Part shown: piece by piece, positions 15,101 through 23,891 of the stretch
Position numbering within the stretch: position 1 is the first letter of the stretch
Layout of the letters: each line of letters starts with the position of its first letter
From: Siphonodentalium dalli
Taxonomy: Eukaryota; Mollusca; Scaphopoda; Gadilida; Siphonodentaliidae
Reading direction: 5' to 3'
DNA: 64,000 nucleotides
Assembly (NCBI GenBank): GCA_032622095.1
Contig: CP136064.1
Location: 215,962,205-216,026,204, forward strand
Notes under the pieces: model-generated
The model's database searches: none
Seen by the model: only the letters and a program-made list of their open reading frames with translations
Told to the model about the DNA's origin: nothing
Position numbers and translations under genes: made by a program

Positions 15101-17713
15101 GTCATGAAAGGGCTTAGGGACGCAAGGCCTTCGAAGTGGGTTCATGCAAAATAACATAAATGTCTGTAAAACAGCTATCATAAACAAGTACATGAAAAAA
15201 TAGATTTGATTTTCATTATTAAAGGCCCACTTAATTTTCGAATGACCAGATCACATTATACACAACATATCCCATATGATATACCATTTGGAAGAGGAAC
15301 CAAAAATATATATATTCCACCAGAATACGGAACAGCTGTGGCCTTGGAGTGAGAGATTCTCAGATTCATTTCAAGACTTCCCCCCCCCCCTTGTCAACCC
15401 AGAATGTATCAGAATTCAAGCCAATAGATAGAGTTATTCCCCTTCCATTGAGAATAATAGGCTTGATAGTACAGTCTGGATCAAAATTAATCACAGAACA
15501 CCCCTCAGTACCTCGACAAAAACAATGTTCCCAGTTTATTCGACCCGATCAGTTGATAATACAATGTTTTGGAGCTTCCTCTTTCAAATGGTATATAATA
15601 TGGAATATGTTATATATAATGTGATCTGGTGGTTCGAAAATTAAGTGGGCCTTTAATAACTCTCCAATAATGAGATTTCTCATGTCAAAATCATTGTTAT
15701 GTAAACATTACTGCTACAATAAGATAAAAAGTTTAATAAGAACTTGATGGCAAAATATGAAAAAGTCAAAACATTAAAAATATTCTGAAAATCATATTTA
15801 ACCCTTTCATGATGGGAGCTGCACTGGTGCAACATTGAAGATCCTGTGCCAGTGCATTCTCTTTATGTATGCGAGTCTCCCATAGGGAGCCTCACATATA
15901 AGAGAATGCACTGGCTTACAAGGTGAAGGTAAATATTGTAGGCCAATGCATTCTTATATATTCTAGGCTCCCTATGGGACTCGCATATATGTGAGAATGG
16001 CACAGGGTTTTCGCAAAATTTCCAGGAAGCTCCAGTCATGGAAGGGTTAAACTGTATTTGAATATACTATGCGATTAACAATTTTTTTGGACAAATCACT
16101 TTAATTTTGTTTAATAATAGTGTATTTGACCAAAAAAGCTGTAGCCAACTGTGACTTATAAGACATGCGCAGTAGGAAGCTACAGCGGCCAGGGAAATTA
16201 ATGGCGACTATCACTAAAGATTGTACTCCGACTCTGATAGGAGAATTTCATATCGGGAGATATTTTTTTAATACTGCTCCCTGGGGGACACATAATTGCC
16301 ATTCCCATTTTGTTGGCATCAAACTATCTATGATATATTTATTGTTTGGTGAATAATTAAACTTATTTCGTAAAAATATATATAATTATATCTTGTTTGC
16401 ATATGCCGATTTAGAGAACGAGATATAATCACATATCATACTCTTTTAAATATCAGATTTATGGAGGCATGGACTTAGTACGAGTGTTAATTGCTTCAAA
16501 TGTGCTTGCTGCAGCGAGCGAGACCATTGGTGAATTGATATAGCAACACAATGCCAACATTATGCTTGTATAATATTATCCATCAGCCACATTCCAAGTT
16601 CGGAGTAGCTGTTGTCGGCTGCAGCTTTCTACTGCACATGCCTAGCCGGCTATGGCTGTAGCCTGTGTTGCTCAAATACACTCAATGGCTGCAACAAGCG
16701 AAATTACGTTATTGGGGAGCTATCAATAAATAACATAAAATCAAAGTTTATATATTTGTTCATATTCTTCTTAGTGGGAATGTTTTTTTGCAGACTTGTA
16801 TATTTTTTTTGCACAAGTGTTTAGGGGTTCTTTAATTCTCGGCAAAAAATCCAGATAAAACTCCAGAGAAGAGCTTTAAAACTCAGATAACCTGCAGTAT
16901 AGGTCTAGCGATTTCGTTAATGAAGATAACCTGCAGTATAGGTCTAGCGATTTCGTTAATGATTAACTTCATCAGGACCGAGTTTGGCAAAGGAATTTTT
17001 GAGGATTTTTCTCGCCTTTTATACTGTTGTGTAAGTGGTCTCCAATTTGATTGGTCAGTGGACGGGTCAAGGGGTTGTGAGAGGGTGGCACGGAAGTGGT
17101 TCGTTTGAGTCATTGTATACCTGTATAGGTATGCAGGTAACAGTAATATAAGTCTGTAAATATGAGCCAGATGTTGTTGAGTTTCTGTGGTTTGGAGTTA
17201 GATGGTGCGAAGTTGAGTAGTACGGAAACAGAAAGACCGGAAGGTCGTGGTTAGCAACGTACTTCATTGGGCGATGTGGGTGGAGGGAGACCAATAAAAA
17301 AAGGATACTGACCTGACGATGTGTGGGTGATGCTAGCGTTCTGCTTGGATCGTCAGGCGTATTTGGTAGGAAATTGGACCTTGGGGGGAGAAGTGACAAA
17401 TGCTACTGTGTTGTGAATATGGATATATTTAGTGATCTTTAATTCTCAGTGCCATTCTATATAGTCGCCATAAACTGAATGTGTAGCTAGCTGGATTAAC
17501 TAAATCTATTTATTACAGGTTTGGGACAGAAACATAATAAAGGACGATTTCCTTGGAATGGTCACAATTCCAATGTCTGCTAAGTCCGAGTATCTCGGAG
17601 GGAACACGCTCAAACGGTATCCACTTCAAGGTCGAGGCAAGGAGAAGGACCAAATAAAGTCAGGTGGAATCTGGCTCAAGATAAAGCACACAACGGATCT
17701 GGAAGACGTTTGA
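1..17713 (+). CDS. CAPN5: Calpain-5/TRA-3-type calpain, 3' part of gene (nine exons, spliced)
   Basis: Gene span of a calcium-dependent cysteine protease of the CAPN5/CAPN6/TRA-3 group, recognised from the exon translations. Order: end of the CysPc protease core (VDMTGGVAEG; GHAYS with the catalytic His; RLRNPWG with the catalytic Asn), then the calpain C2-like domain III, then a C-terminal C2 domain instead of EF hands, which separates CAPN5-type from classical calpains. Exons are 1-145, 2407-2600, 4553-4630, 6851-7028, 8100-8219, 10923-11119, 13431-13543, 14157-14293 and 17519-17713; all junctions are GT/AG and phase-consistent, giving about 451 visible residues. Vertebrate CAPN5 is about 640 aa, so roughly 190 N-terminal residues including the catalytic Cys lie upstream. 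Without the Cys, activity cannot be judged; His and Asn are intact. It converges on the ENOX gene. Confidence 0.93.
245..975. mobile_element. Family R MITE fragment with internal insertion
   Basis: 245-480 and about 918-975 match the two parts of the family R elements at 15229-15655 and 18888-19326 (ATTCCCCTTCCATTGA; TTGGAGCTTCCTCTTTCAAA; AATTAAGTG-GCCTTTAA). The intervening 440 bases look like a later insertion of unknown type. In calpain intron a. Confidence 0.6.
1100..1980. other. Intronic DNA, nothing recognised
   Basis: AT-rich calpain intron; no conserved coding, repeat or structured element seen on either strand. Confidence 0.5.
2018..2251. mobile_element. TTAA-flanked hairpin MITE (P1), right end truncated
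   Basis: Starts TTAA-CCCTTCC and contains two hairpins of the type GCCAGTGCATTCTCTT...TATATATG. The right arm stops at GGCACAG-TTAA without the usual AAAGGG terminus. Confidence 0.7.
2407..2600 (+). CDS. CAPN5: Calpain exon b: catalytic His and Asn
   Basis: The acceptor is TTCCAG ending at 2406 and the donor GT is at 2601. It encodes SCGLIKGHAYSITCV (catalytic His) and MIRLRNPWGGTEWKGAWSD (catalytic Asn and the calpain WG signature). Phase 0 in, phase 2 out. This is the best single piece of evidence that the gene is a calpain. Confidence 0.95.
2743..2997. mobile_element. Short tandem-core-type element, single unit
   Basis: Begins ACAAGAGCATCGCTTGGG, contains GTTATCATCCGGAAACC (shared with 58800-60310), an AGACAGATGGACAAACAGAC tract and a terminal hairpin (CCCGTT...AACGGG). 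Same architecture as the larger elements, with only one core unit. Confidence 0.6.
3349..4205. mobile_element. Tandem-core element with about four units and terminal hairpin
   Basis: Starts CAACAAGAGATGGACTG. Contains about four copies of a unit of roughly 170 bp with AAAGCCAACATTTCCA and CCAAATTTCATTGAGATCC, a GGACAGACGGATGGACAGAC tract, then a hairpin of TATACCCCCC against GGGGGTATA. In calpain intron b. Confidence 0.7.
4285..4500. mobile_element. Partial copy of the 25571-25926 inverted-repeat element
   Basis: CCACTTGATTTTAGAGTTAT and GGTTCCTCGACTTGAATCAA are shared with the palindromic element at 25571-25926; the left arm is missing. Confidence 0.5.
4553..4630 (+). CDS. CAPN5: Calpain exon c
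   Basis: Short exon after ATTACAG, ending at the donor GTATGA at 4631. It encodes SVEWQKVSSTQKKDLGL and DENGEFW, matching the SEEWQKV...DGEFWM segment of CAPN5. Phase 2 in, phase 2 out. Confidence 0.92.
5018..5226. repeat. Near-perfect palindromic MITE (family Q)
   Basis: Long inverted repeat: AACCACAGCAGAATTATGGG... with its complement, a stem of roughly 100 bases and almost no loop, bounded by AGTAATG / CATTACT. Related copies at 18048-18267 and 53998-54160. Confidence 0.8.
5260..6370. other. Intronic DNA, nothing recognised
   Basis: AT-rich calpain intron c between the Q and M elements; only short chance frames. Confidence 0.5.
6380..6828. mobile_element. hAT-like MITE (family M)
   Basis: Ends carry GTGAAATAGTGTGTCTGA and TCAGACACACTATATC; the inner part has the palindromic GGTGAATTTAGTGATGCTA arms and an AGGCCTCATCTTCT module. 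Its right end lies about 22 bases before calpain exon d. Confidence 0.65.
6851..7028 (+). CDS. CAPN5: Calpain exon d: end of protease core, start of C2L
   Basis: The acceptor is TTTTCAG and the donor GTGAAT is at 7029. It encodes MAFEDFYRYFTQVDICHI, then LRQTWKEEV and NRAGGCGNFDTFLKNPQ, the CAPN5 junction of the protease core (FxDFxxYF) with domain III (AGGCxN...FxxNPQ). Phase 2 in, phase 0 out. Confidence 0.94.
7555..7972. mobile_element. hAT-like MITE (family M)
   Basis: Left ATAGTGTGTCTGTAATTTGC and right GACAGACACACTATTTC inverted ends; contains two GAATGAGGTCCCCAGA... palindromes. In calpain intron d. Confidence 0.7.
8100..8219 (+). CDS. CAPN5: Calpain exon e: C2-like domain III
   Basis: The acceptor is CTCATCAG and the donor GTATGA is at 8220. 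Forty codons beginning YLIDITDLEAEIHVALEQ, followed by a basic run (KRRDRDKGRK) and IGYLIMK, equivalent to CAPN5 YIFEV...IGFDIYK. Phase 0 on both sides. Confidence 0.9.
8410..8810. mobile_element. TTAA MITE (P2, CCCTTTACCCAACA ends) with two hairpins
   Basis: TTAA on both sides and inverted ends CCCTTTACCCAACA / TGTTGGGTAAAGGG. The interior holds GGCCAAAACCGGCC and two TATATATGCGAG hairpins. In calpain intron e. Confidence 0.8.
8988..9238. mobile_element. TTAA hairpin MITE (P1)
   Basis: TTAA on both sides; left CCCTGCCATGACTGGAG, right CTCATGAAAGGG; two degenerate TATATATGYGAGGCT hairpins inside. Confidence 0.75.
9390..9642. mobile_element. TTAA MITE (P3, CTTTACTAAATGGATT type)
   Basis: TTAA on both sides; left ACCCTTTCTTTACTAAATGG; centre is a hairpin AATAAGTTCAACAGGTC / GTTGAACTTATT. 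Sister copies at 18282, 24070, 34543 and 38883. Confidence 0.7.
9908..10213. repeat. Segmental duplication of 8546-8913
   Basis: From CAGTTATGCCCTGTGCC to ACAAAAACATGGAGC the sequence repeats 8546-8913, including half of the P2 MITE, its TTAA and about 100 bases of flanking unique DNA. The first hairpin has an internal deletion. Confidence 0.85.
10923..11119 (+). CDS. CAPN5: Calpain exon f: C2-like domain III
   Basis: The acceptor follows a GAT/ATG-rich tract and CATCATAG; the donor GTAAGA is at 11120. It encodes NRKYRMHDRLEKVHSS, FCRINLPQGRYCIVPSTF and GRFLLRAYS, the GRYxIxPxTFxP...GxFLLRxxS signature of calpain domain III. Phase 0 in, phase 2 out. Confidence 0.95.
11160..11575. repeat. Tandem repeat, about three units of 110-130 bp
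   Basis: Units contain GACTCAAATTTGGTATGTA, GGGAACAATATGGGCGGGTC and CGACCGTGTCCTTGACCTCG. Preceded by a TCTGTCTGTCTGTGTGTG microsatellite. In calpain intron f. Confidence 0.75.
11763..12148. mobile_element. TTAA MITE (P2), inverted relative to 8410-8810
   Basis: TTAA on both sides; CCCTTTACCCAACAGAACGG at the left and GTTTGTTGGGTAAAGGG at the right. The CCGGTTCCAATGATATCC module is on the right instead of the left, so the element is in the opposite orientation. Confidence 0.8.
12605..12945. repeat. Repeat with GAGGATCTCA and TTATCACAT ends
   Basis: Shares AATTTATCAACCGAGTTCAC, AATTCGATTTGAGCC and AATTATGTGATAAAAT with 40180-40355, so it is a dispersed element. The boundaries are approximate. 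Confidence 0.5.
13431..13543 (+). CDS. CAPN5: Calpain exon g: linker to C2 domain
   Basis: The acceptor is AATTACAG and the donor GTAGGT is at 13544. It encodes EAVNEVPPPPMFCGL and GTQITVRKGDTI, the proline-rich linker and first beta strand of the C-terminal C2 domain. Phase 2 in, phase 1 out, matching the next exon. Confidence 0.88.
14019..14190 (+). repeat. 82-bp tandem duplication across calpain exon h acceptor
   Basis: AATGGGTGGC...TTTCAG-TTGCCGACCCATACTT occurs with a period of 82 bases (TTGCCGACC at 14075 and 14157), plus a partial third copy of the left half from about 14019. It contains the last part of intron g and the first about 60 bases of exon h. Confidence 0.9.
14157..14293 (+). 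CDS. CAPN5: Calpain exon h: C2 domain
   Basis: It encodes ADPYLFIKCDSKWVASPV, ESPEWNCRMTFYRK and DKDIIIE, a C2-domain core (DPYxxxK ... PEWN). Phase 1 in (G plus TT gives Val), phase 0 out to exon i. An 82-bp tandem duplication lies directly upstream, so the same acceptor and first codons occur again at 14075. That first copy runs into TAA after about 19 codons, so the second copy is chosen as the full exon. Confidence 0.9.
14879..15117. mobile_element. TTAA hairpin MITE (P1)
   Basis: Left TTAA-CCCTTTCATGACGGGAG, right CCAGTCATGAAAGGG-CTTAG; hairpins around TATATATGCGAGGATCC. Confidence 0.75.
15229..15655. mobile_element. Family R MITE with GGCCCACTTAATTTTCGAA ends
   Basis: Inverted ends TTAAAGGCCCACTTAATTTT and AAAATTAAGTGGGCCTTTAA. 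Contains a C-run and ATTCCCCTTCCATTGAG. Copy at 18888-19326 in the other orientation; fragments at 245-975, 20455 and 22305-22500. Confidence 0.8.
15798..16050. mobile_element. TTAA hairpin MITE (P1)
   Basis: TTAA on both sides; left CCCTTTCATGATGGGAG, right CCAGTCATGGAAGGG; two hairpins. Confidence 0.78.
16882..16979 (-). mobile_element. Penelope-like terminal fragment with 39-bp tandem repeat
   Basis: A roughly 39-bp unit (AAGATAACCTGCAGTATAGG ... TTCGTTAATG) occurs twice. On the minus strand the second copy extends into GGTCCTGATGA, completing a hammerhead-like core. Penelope-like elements are known to carry such motifs in their terminal repeats. No reverse transcriptase is visible nearby. 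Confidence 0.4.
16941..16979 (-). ncRNA. Hammerhead-ribozyme-like core
   Basis: Minus strand, 39 nt: GGTC (stem I), CTGATGA (conserved core), A, GTTAA-TCA-TTAAC (5-bp stem II), GAAA (conserved core), TCGC (loop, minimal stem III), TA (U16.1 and H17, cleavage site), GACC (stem I, complementary to GGTC). All core nucleotides expected of a type I hammerhead are in place. Stem III is a single A-U pair, which is weak. Confidence 0.4.
17519..17713 (+). CDS. CAPN5: Calpain exon i: end of C2 domain and stop
   Basis: The acceptor is TATTACAG. It encodes VWDRNIIKDDFLGMVTI ... GGIWLKIKHTTDLEDV and ends with TGA at 17711-17713. VWxxxxxxDDFLG is the standard C2 strand-6/7 motif also seen in CAPN5 (VWNHRVLKDEFLG). 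An hAT-like MITE starts only about 48 bases after the stop, so the 3' UTR is very short or contains the MITE. Confidence 0.94.
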   Translation, partial: VWDRNIIKDDFLGMVTIPMSAKSEYLGGNTLKRYPLQGRGKEKDQIKSGGIWLKIKHTTDLEDV

Positions 17714-17761
17714 TCTCATATTCGGTAGACTCAGGCTAGACCTACTTTCCTCTCATATTAG

Positions 17762-18016
17762 CAAGCCTTGAAATAGTGCATCTGTCATTTGCAGAATGAG
17801 GTCCCCAGAGGATGAATTTAGTGATGCTATCCCGCATAGCAGGCTATCATCACCAAATTCACCCTCTGGGAACCTCATTCTGCTGAGGTGTAAGCAGAAT
17901 GAGGTCCCCAGAGGGTGAATTTGGTGATGCTAGCCCGCTATGCGGGGGTAGCATCACTAAATTCACCCTCTGGGGACCTCATTCTGCAAATGACAGACAT
18001 GCTATTTCAAGGCTTG
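17762..18016. mobile_element. hAT-like MITE (family M) just after calpain stop
   Basis: Inverted ends CAAGCCTTGAAATAGTG / CTATTTCAAGGCTTG, flanked by CATATTAG and CACATTAG (8-bp target duplication, one mismatch). Two inner palindromes of GAATGAGGTCCCCAGAGG. It starts 48 bases after the calpain stop codon. Confidence 0.82.
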
Positions 18017-18047
18017 CACATTAGAAGTCTGCAATTTACAGCTGTGA

Positions 18048-18267
18048 TTAACATAGACTGCAACGGTAATCCAAAAATAATCGACTCCTTAACCACAGCA
18101 TAATTATGGGTAATTTTTCAGGATTAAGTCGGAAATATGGCTTGTTGCCATACATCACTGAGAGCTTTCCGATGAATGGCAACAAGCCATATTTCCAATT
18201 AAATCCTGAAAAATTACCCATAATTCTGCTGTGGTTAAGGAGTTGATTATTTAGGGCATTACTGTAC
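18048..18267. repeat. Palindromic MITE (family Q)
   Basis: AATCGACTCCTTAACCACAG with its complement CTGTGGTTAAGGAGTTGATT; ends with GGGCATTACTGTAC as at 5226. Confidence 0.8.
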
Positions 18268-18281
18268 ATCTTACATGTTTT

Positions 18282-18585
18282 AATAACCCTTTCTATACTA
18301 AAGAATCATTGATGAGTAGTTATCCCATAGGAAATGTTCAAGTAATAAGTTCAACAAACGACCATAGGTCTTTTGTTGAACTTTTGGTGATTTGTTGAAC
18401 TTATTATCTAAACATTCAATAATAATTATTATCTAAACATTCAATAAATAGGGTTCCTTCTACACATTTATGTATCTGTCATCTGCTTTTATCACCATAA
18501 CATCTCTCCAAATGAAAGTTAGACGATTCCAATGTACTTTTTAACTGACTGGGAGAAACAAACCATTTAGTATAGAAAGGGTTAA
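18282..18585. mobile_element. TTAA MITE (P3)
   Basis: Left TAA-CCCTTTCTATACTAAAG, right CCATTTAGTATAGAAAGGG-TTAA; internal AATAAGTTCAACAAACGACC / GTTGAACTTATT hairpin with a local duplication. Confidence 0.75.
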
Positions 18586-18887
18586 AGTCTAATATTGTGC
18601 TCAAGTTTCTATTAAAACAATTAAATAATTACGATTATATACCACTGAATACAGAAGTTCCAAAATATAGATTTACCTTATCTGGTAATAAAAGTTTTTA
18701 TTTACAAGTGAGCAAATTCCATCACTTGAAAGACAAACTGAAGTTATGAAACATGGAGAACAGACCCACTAACGCCATCATGCCATGTTCTAGATGTTTG
18801 AATCACCAGGTATGGATCCCATATTTTGTCCACGAATGTTCAAAAGCAGAATTTATTATACCATATGAGTCATACAATATATATTTC

Positions 18888-19326
18888 TTAAATGCCCACT
18901 TAATTTTCAAACCACCAGATCACATTATATACAACATATTCCATATTATATACCATTTGAAAGAGGAAGCTCCAAAACATTGTATTATCAACTGATCGGG
19001 TCGAATAAACTGGGAACATTGTTTTTGTGGAGGTACTGAGGTGTGTTCTGTGATTAATTTTGATCCAGACTACTATAAAGTCTATTATTCTCAATGGAAG
19101 GGGAATAACTCTATTAGTTTGAATTCTGATTCTTTGTTGACAAGGGGGGGGGGGGGTCTTGAAATGACTCTGAGAATCTCTCTCACTTGGTGGACACTCC
19201 AAGGCCACAGCTGTTCCGTATTCTGGTGGAATATATATATTTTTGGTTCCTCTTCCAAACTGTATATAGTATGGATATGTTGTGTATAATGTTATCTGGT
19301 CATTCGATAATTAAGTGGGCCTTTAA
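18888..19326. mobile_element. Family R MITE
   Basis: Inverted ends TTAAATGCCCACTTAATTTT and AATTAAGTGGGCCTTTAA; contains a G-run at 19145-19156. Reverse orientation of the copy at 15229. Confidence 0.8.
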
Positions 19327-20717
19327 ACAAGCCATCGTATCCTTTGTCTACCTGTCCATAATCACCATAACTCATGTTTCCCATCTTTATACAATTTTCT
19401 AGTCCAAAGATATTTTTCCATACAAATCATTTTTCTACATTTGTATCATTTTATGTTGACCAGGCACATTAATTTTTATATTTAATGTTTTATGTATTAA
19501 TTTTATCGTGTTGAATTTAGTAAGTGATCCTTATTTTATGAATGGATGTATAGTGGTGTAAAGTTACCATTCTCTTTCTTGCTATTGAATAAACTTTTTC
19601 AACATTTGCCATTTATAATGTAATTAATTTCAGTACTCCCTTGAAGTTGTCAAATTTATCCCTACATTCTTATATATATTTATCATTTGATTCAATTTGT
19701 GAAAGTTGAAATTCATTCTAAAGAAATAACCTGTAGGCCTTATGAATCCTAAACATAAATTTCAAACATCCATCATCTTATGTTAAGACGGAATGTTTGT
19801 GTCGAAAAAGAATTGAAACAGACAGCAATTATTTTAGTAACTCAGTAGTAAGAATTTCATGGTGACCGAGGTTAGTAACTCAGCAGTACAAATTTCATGG
19901 TGACTGAAATTTTATTATAATGTATGAGATTTAACTGTTTGGCTAAATCGTACCCCCACCCAAATTTCCAGAGAATTGCTCATTAAACTGTACTATATGG
20001 CAGTTGGACACATGTAAATACGGTCACAATCGATGGTTTCATTATTGTCCCTGGGGTTGGAGGGGGTATACTGGATTCAGCTTGATCATCTGTATTACCA
20101 TCGACAACTATTTCTGAGCTCAATGTACTTGTAATTTGTTCCACAAAAAAAAATGTAGTATAAAAATTCACCAGCATGAAACTGCGATTGTGAAATAAGT
20201 TGAACCCATTTTGGCAGGGTTATTGCCCTTTTTATTTGGAGTTTCCAGTTATTCTTATAAGTTTTGCAAAAAGTGTTTGCCAACAAACAGTGCAACTGCA
20301 GTTTTGAATTAATCCGATATATACATGACATCTATTTTTTATTCACAATACTCCAAAGACAAACCCATATGCAGTCCAACAGCTATATGCTGGTTTATTA
20401 TATACACTTCTATTCACAAAATATTACTGTACAAAAATGTTCTACTGGGGTTGTTAAAGGCCCACTTAATGTTCAAATCCCCAGTGTCCCGTAGTGTCTA
20501 GAGGTGAAGGTACAGTTGGCTGCGAACGGGAACAATAAAGAGTCCAGAAGAATCGATAACTTTTATATTCTTAAGTAAGTCTGTCGATAAGCACAGCATA
20601 GGTAGATGAACAGAGGAGTTGGTGGATCGGCGGGAGTGTCTCTGTATTTCTCGACACGAATAGTTATTCCAAGGTATGGTGTATCATGCGTCCAAATAAG
20701 GTCTGAGATACCATGAT

Positions 20718-22026
20718 CAGTGTTCACGCTGTCGGTAGCCAAAGGCTAATCTTTTTCTAATTTGGCTAATAAAAATTTCATTTGGTTAACCTTTTGGCTA
20801 AACTTTTTTTTACCCCAAATGGAGACTGAAAGCATGGAGTCAGAAAGCTAATTCATAAAAGCGCTCAATAGATCGACATTCAAGACGAAGTTAGGTGACG
20901 AAAGTATTTCATTAATTTCGTACTTATGAAATATCGTTCCGTAACAGCAAAAGGTAAGCTCTAACATTTAGTGTACAGTAAACATATTTTTATTTCCAAA
21001 TCTAACATAAATTTTGGCAAGTGGGTTTTCAATTCTGTGATGTGAACGATCTAGTCCGAAAATATCGAAAGTGGGAATATATTGCCGACTGTACAAAGGG
21101 AAACCCGATCGCAGACAGTACAAAGGGAAACCCGATCGACAACTCTATCAACCAAGCGATCACACAGTGATATGCAATCATCTTTAGTTTTCACAAGACG
21201 GACATTCAAAGACGCATGGACATTAAACCGACCGTGGTTGAATCATGACAATGTGAAGAAAGCAATATTTTGTAAAGTGTGCATTGACGCTGGTATATAA
21301 GCAATTTGTTCGTAACAGGCTGTTTTAATCTGGAGAAAAATTACGTCATTCTGCACGAAACAGCAAAAGGTTATTATTTTACATTTAATCCCCTAATCCC
21401 CCATTGTCTGTCTGGTCACTCACGGGACTCCCGCACAATGCATGTTTATGATGACATTGTATTTATGTCGATCGAGGTTTATGAGCACCAAGTGTAAGAC
21501 AATAGCTTAATCAGCCAAATGTGAATCACGACAGATATTTTGTGGCTATTTGTCGTCAATACCGATACGGACAAAATAATATGCATGCTTTTATGACAGA
21601 TTGTAATTTGATAATGGCGTAACAATATTAAGTTATTAGTTTCCAGATGTCACTTAGATATTTTCGCAAGGATAAATATTTAATGATTTAAAAAAAGATA
21701 TTGATATAAAACAAAAAAATAATGACATTAAGAAGGACAATCCCGGGTTACCCCCCCCAATCACTCATTCACATAAAGATTAATAAATTTTTAATAAATG
21801 ATATATATAAAAATACTTCTAGTTCATAAAAATTATTTAAATTATTGTGTATTTTACCTGTGTCTGTTATATTTGACGTTTTAGTCATTAATTGTGAACC
21901 GACTAGAAAACGATGATTTAATTTGGCCAAAGTTTTTTTTAATTTGGCCAAAAAACATTTGGCTAAAGTTTTTTTCATTTGGCTAAACTTTTGGCTAAAG
22001 TTTTTTTCGGTCCAGCGTCAACACTG
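20718..22026 (+). mobile_element. hAT-type transposon relic with 8-bp target duplication
   Basis: Ends CAGTGTTCACGCTG and CAGCGTCAACACTG are inverted repeats with the hAT-typical CAGTG start, flanked on both sides by ACCATGAT (20710-20717 and 22027-22034). Subterminal repeats of TTTGGCTAAA(C/G)TTTT occur near both ends. The interior has a short zinc-finger-like reading frame at 21082-21300. Confidence 0.88.
21082..21300 (+). pseudogene. hAT transposase fragment (N-terminal zinc-finger-like)
   Basis: The frame contains FKDAWTLNRPWLNHDN, followed by AIFCKVCIDAG. The pattern F-x2-W ... RPWL ... FCxxCxxAG resembles the N-terminal zinc finger of KIAA1586/ZNF862-type hAT transposases. It ends after about 72 codons and no catalytic region is seen in the element, so it is a relic. 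Confidence 0.55.
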
Positions 22027-22304
22027 ACCATGATACCCTTGTCTATGACATTATCATACTATGTTTTACTATAGAATGATACTGGTTTGATCCTCCCTCA
22101 CTTATACAATGGTTGCTACCAGTCATAACCAAATAAGAATATGATCTTGTTAATTATGCTTGTGTGTTCTTATACTATATCATTTACATCTCGAAGTGCT
22201 GTGCTTATCTATACAATTAACCCTATCATTACAATCACTGGGGAAAGGAAGTTTATCCTTGATCCGGGAAACATATAACAATAACTATACTATCTTGTGT
22301 ACTA

Positions 22305-22500
22305 TCGGACACCAGATCACATTATGTACAACATATTTCATATTATGTACCATTTGAAAGAGGACGCTCCAAAACATTGTATTATCAACTTATCCTTTGA
22401 ATAAACTGTCAACACATTTTTGTCAACATGTTCTGTGCTGTACTGCCAATTCATTATTCCTGATTGATGGGGAATAACTCTATCTCCTAGTTTAAAATTT
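22305..22500. mobile_element. Family R MITE fragment
   Basis: ACCAGATCACATTATGTACA and CCAAAACATTGTATTATCAA match the middle of family R elements; terminal repeats are missing. Confidence 0.55.
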
Positions 22501-22509
22501 TGGGAAAAT

Positions 22510-23790
22510 AATGCGGGAAGTCTTGCGGTAATTGTGCTGTTGAACTGATACGGACGACCAATTGTCTAAAAACGCAACATCAGAATGCATAGTGCATGAC
22601 TTGTCGATACAAAACATGGAGCATTTTTTCTTTTTGTGTATACCATGCATATAACATGTGTAAAATACACAGGCTGCCAGCATCTGGTCAGAAGAGTGCA
22701 TGCTATAGTTTTGGGATAAAAAAACAACTCTTTTTATTTAATGACATGACTCTTAATGATATTCATTAATGATATATATGATTCATGACTAACAATAGAG
22801 TAACAACATGAAAATGTGTTGTTCTTCCCACAAATCTAAACAAATTAAATATGCGGATCTTCCACCAAATCAAAGACTCGTCCAGCCTCAACATTTCGAT
22901 GAATATGATTGAATGGATACATGTTTTTATGACAATCTTTTCATATATTACAATTCATTATGTGTTGTATTTTTTATATTGACAAGTGTATATTATTTTT
23001 ACCAAACAGTATTAAATTTTACCACGTAATTACATGTCTTGCTGTAAATTTCTCTAGTGTCCAGATGGTGTGTTCATGTAACAGGGCCAGGAACCTACAT
23101 CACTGATGTAATCTCTAACCGTCGCTTTAGAAATGAGCTAGATATTTGTTGCAGGATTTATTGTACTTGTGAGTGAAAGTGGTTATGTAAATTTTACGAA
23201 CATCCATTAAATGGTTGAAGTGTGTTTGATGTTCAAAATTGGGACAGAATCGATACATATTTTCCTTGTAAAATTCAGTTATATATGAGTTTTAATGATT
23301 AATCTGAATTGTGAATTTCCACAGCTCATGTACTATTTTATTACCATCAGTCAAACATTTAAATGTGTTTTAAACAAACTAAAGTAAAAACCGCTTTGGG
23401 ATAGAAACTTGATTGGTGACGTAGGTTCTGGGCCATGTGTAATGAGATAAGACATAGGTAATGTAAACAAGAAATCCAACTGCATTCAAAACGGAACCTA
23501 TTCTTGCAATTAATGGTGAATTTTGATTGTTGGCAGTGTTAAAATTTGGCTCAGTTAAAAGTGTTGTGCACCAAGGTTATGTTTTATGTGCACTGTTAAT
23601 TTTGCTCAGCTTGAACTCTTAACGGCGATTCGATAACACAAGAACACAAACTCAGTCATTGTGAATTGTGAAACTCTTAACCAAACACTGCCAACAAACA
23701 ATATATAAAATTATTTGGGAAATGCAGTTAAACAGTTTTCAAACCACCTGCTCTGATTTGATAATTCCATACATTTCAGAACTGTTCGCC
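22510..23790. other. Intergenic DNA between convergent genes, nothing recognised
   Basis: No coding homology. TTTATT at about 23334 and 22730 would be AATAAA signals for ENOX, but it cannot be shown that they are used. Confidence 0.4.
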
Positions 23791-23794
23791 AAAC

Positions 23795-23891
23795 TCTAGA
23801 ATACCCAATGGGAGACTCGCATATTTAAGAGAATGCACTGGCACAGGGTCTTTAATGCTGCACCAGTGCAGCTCCATCATGAAAGGGTTAA
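23795..23891. mobile_element. P1 MITE, right half only
   Basis: From ACCCAATGGGAGACTCGCAT to CATCATGAAAGGG-TTAA; the left half is absent. Confidence 0.65.

Noticed and set aside
17067-17399. 110-codon minus-strand frame, Pro/Ser/Thr-rich
   Set aside because: No domain recognised and no splice or start context; it lies in calpain intron h near a retroelement fragment.
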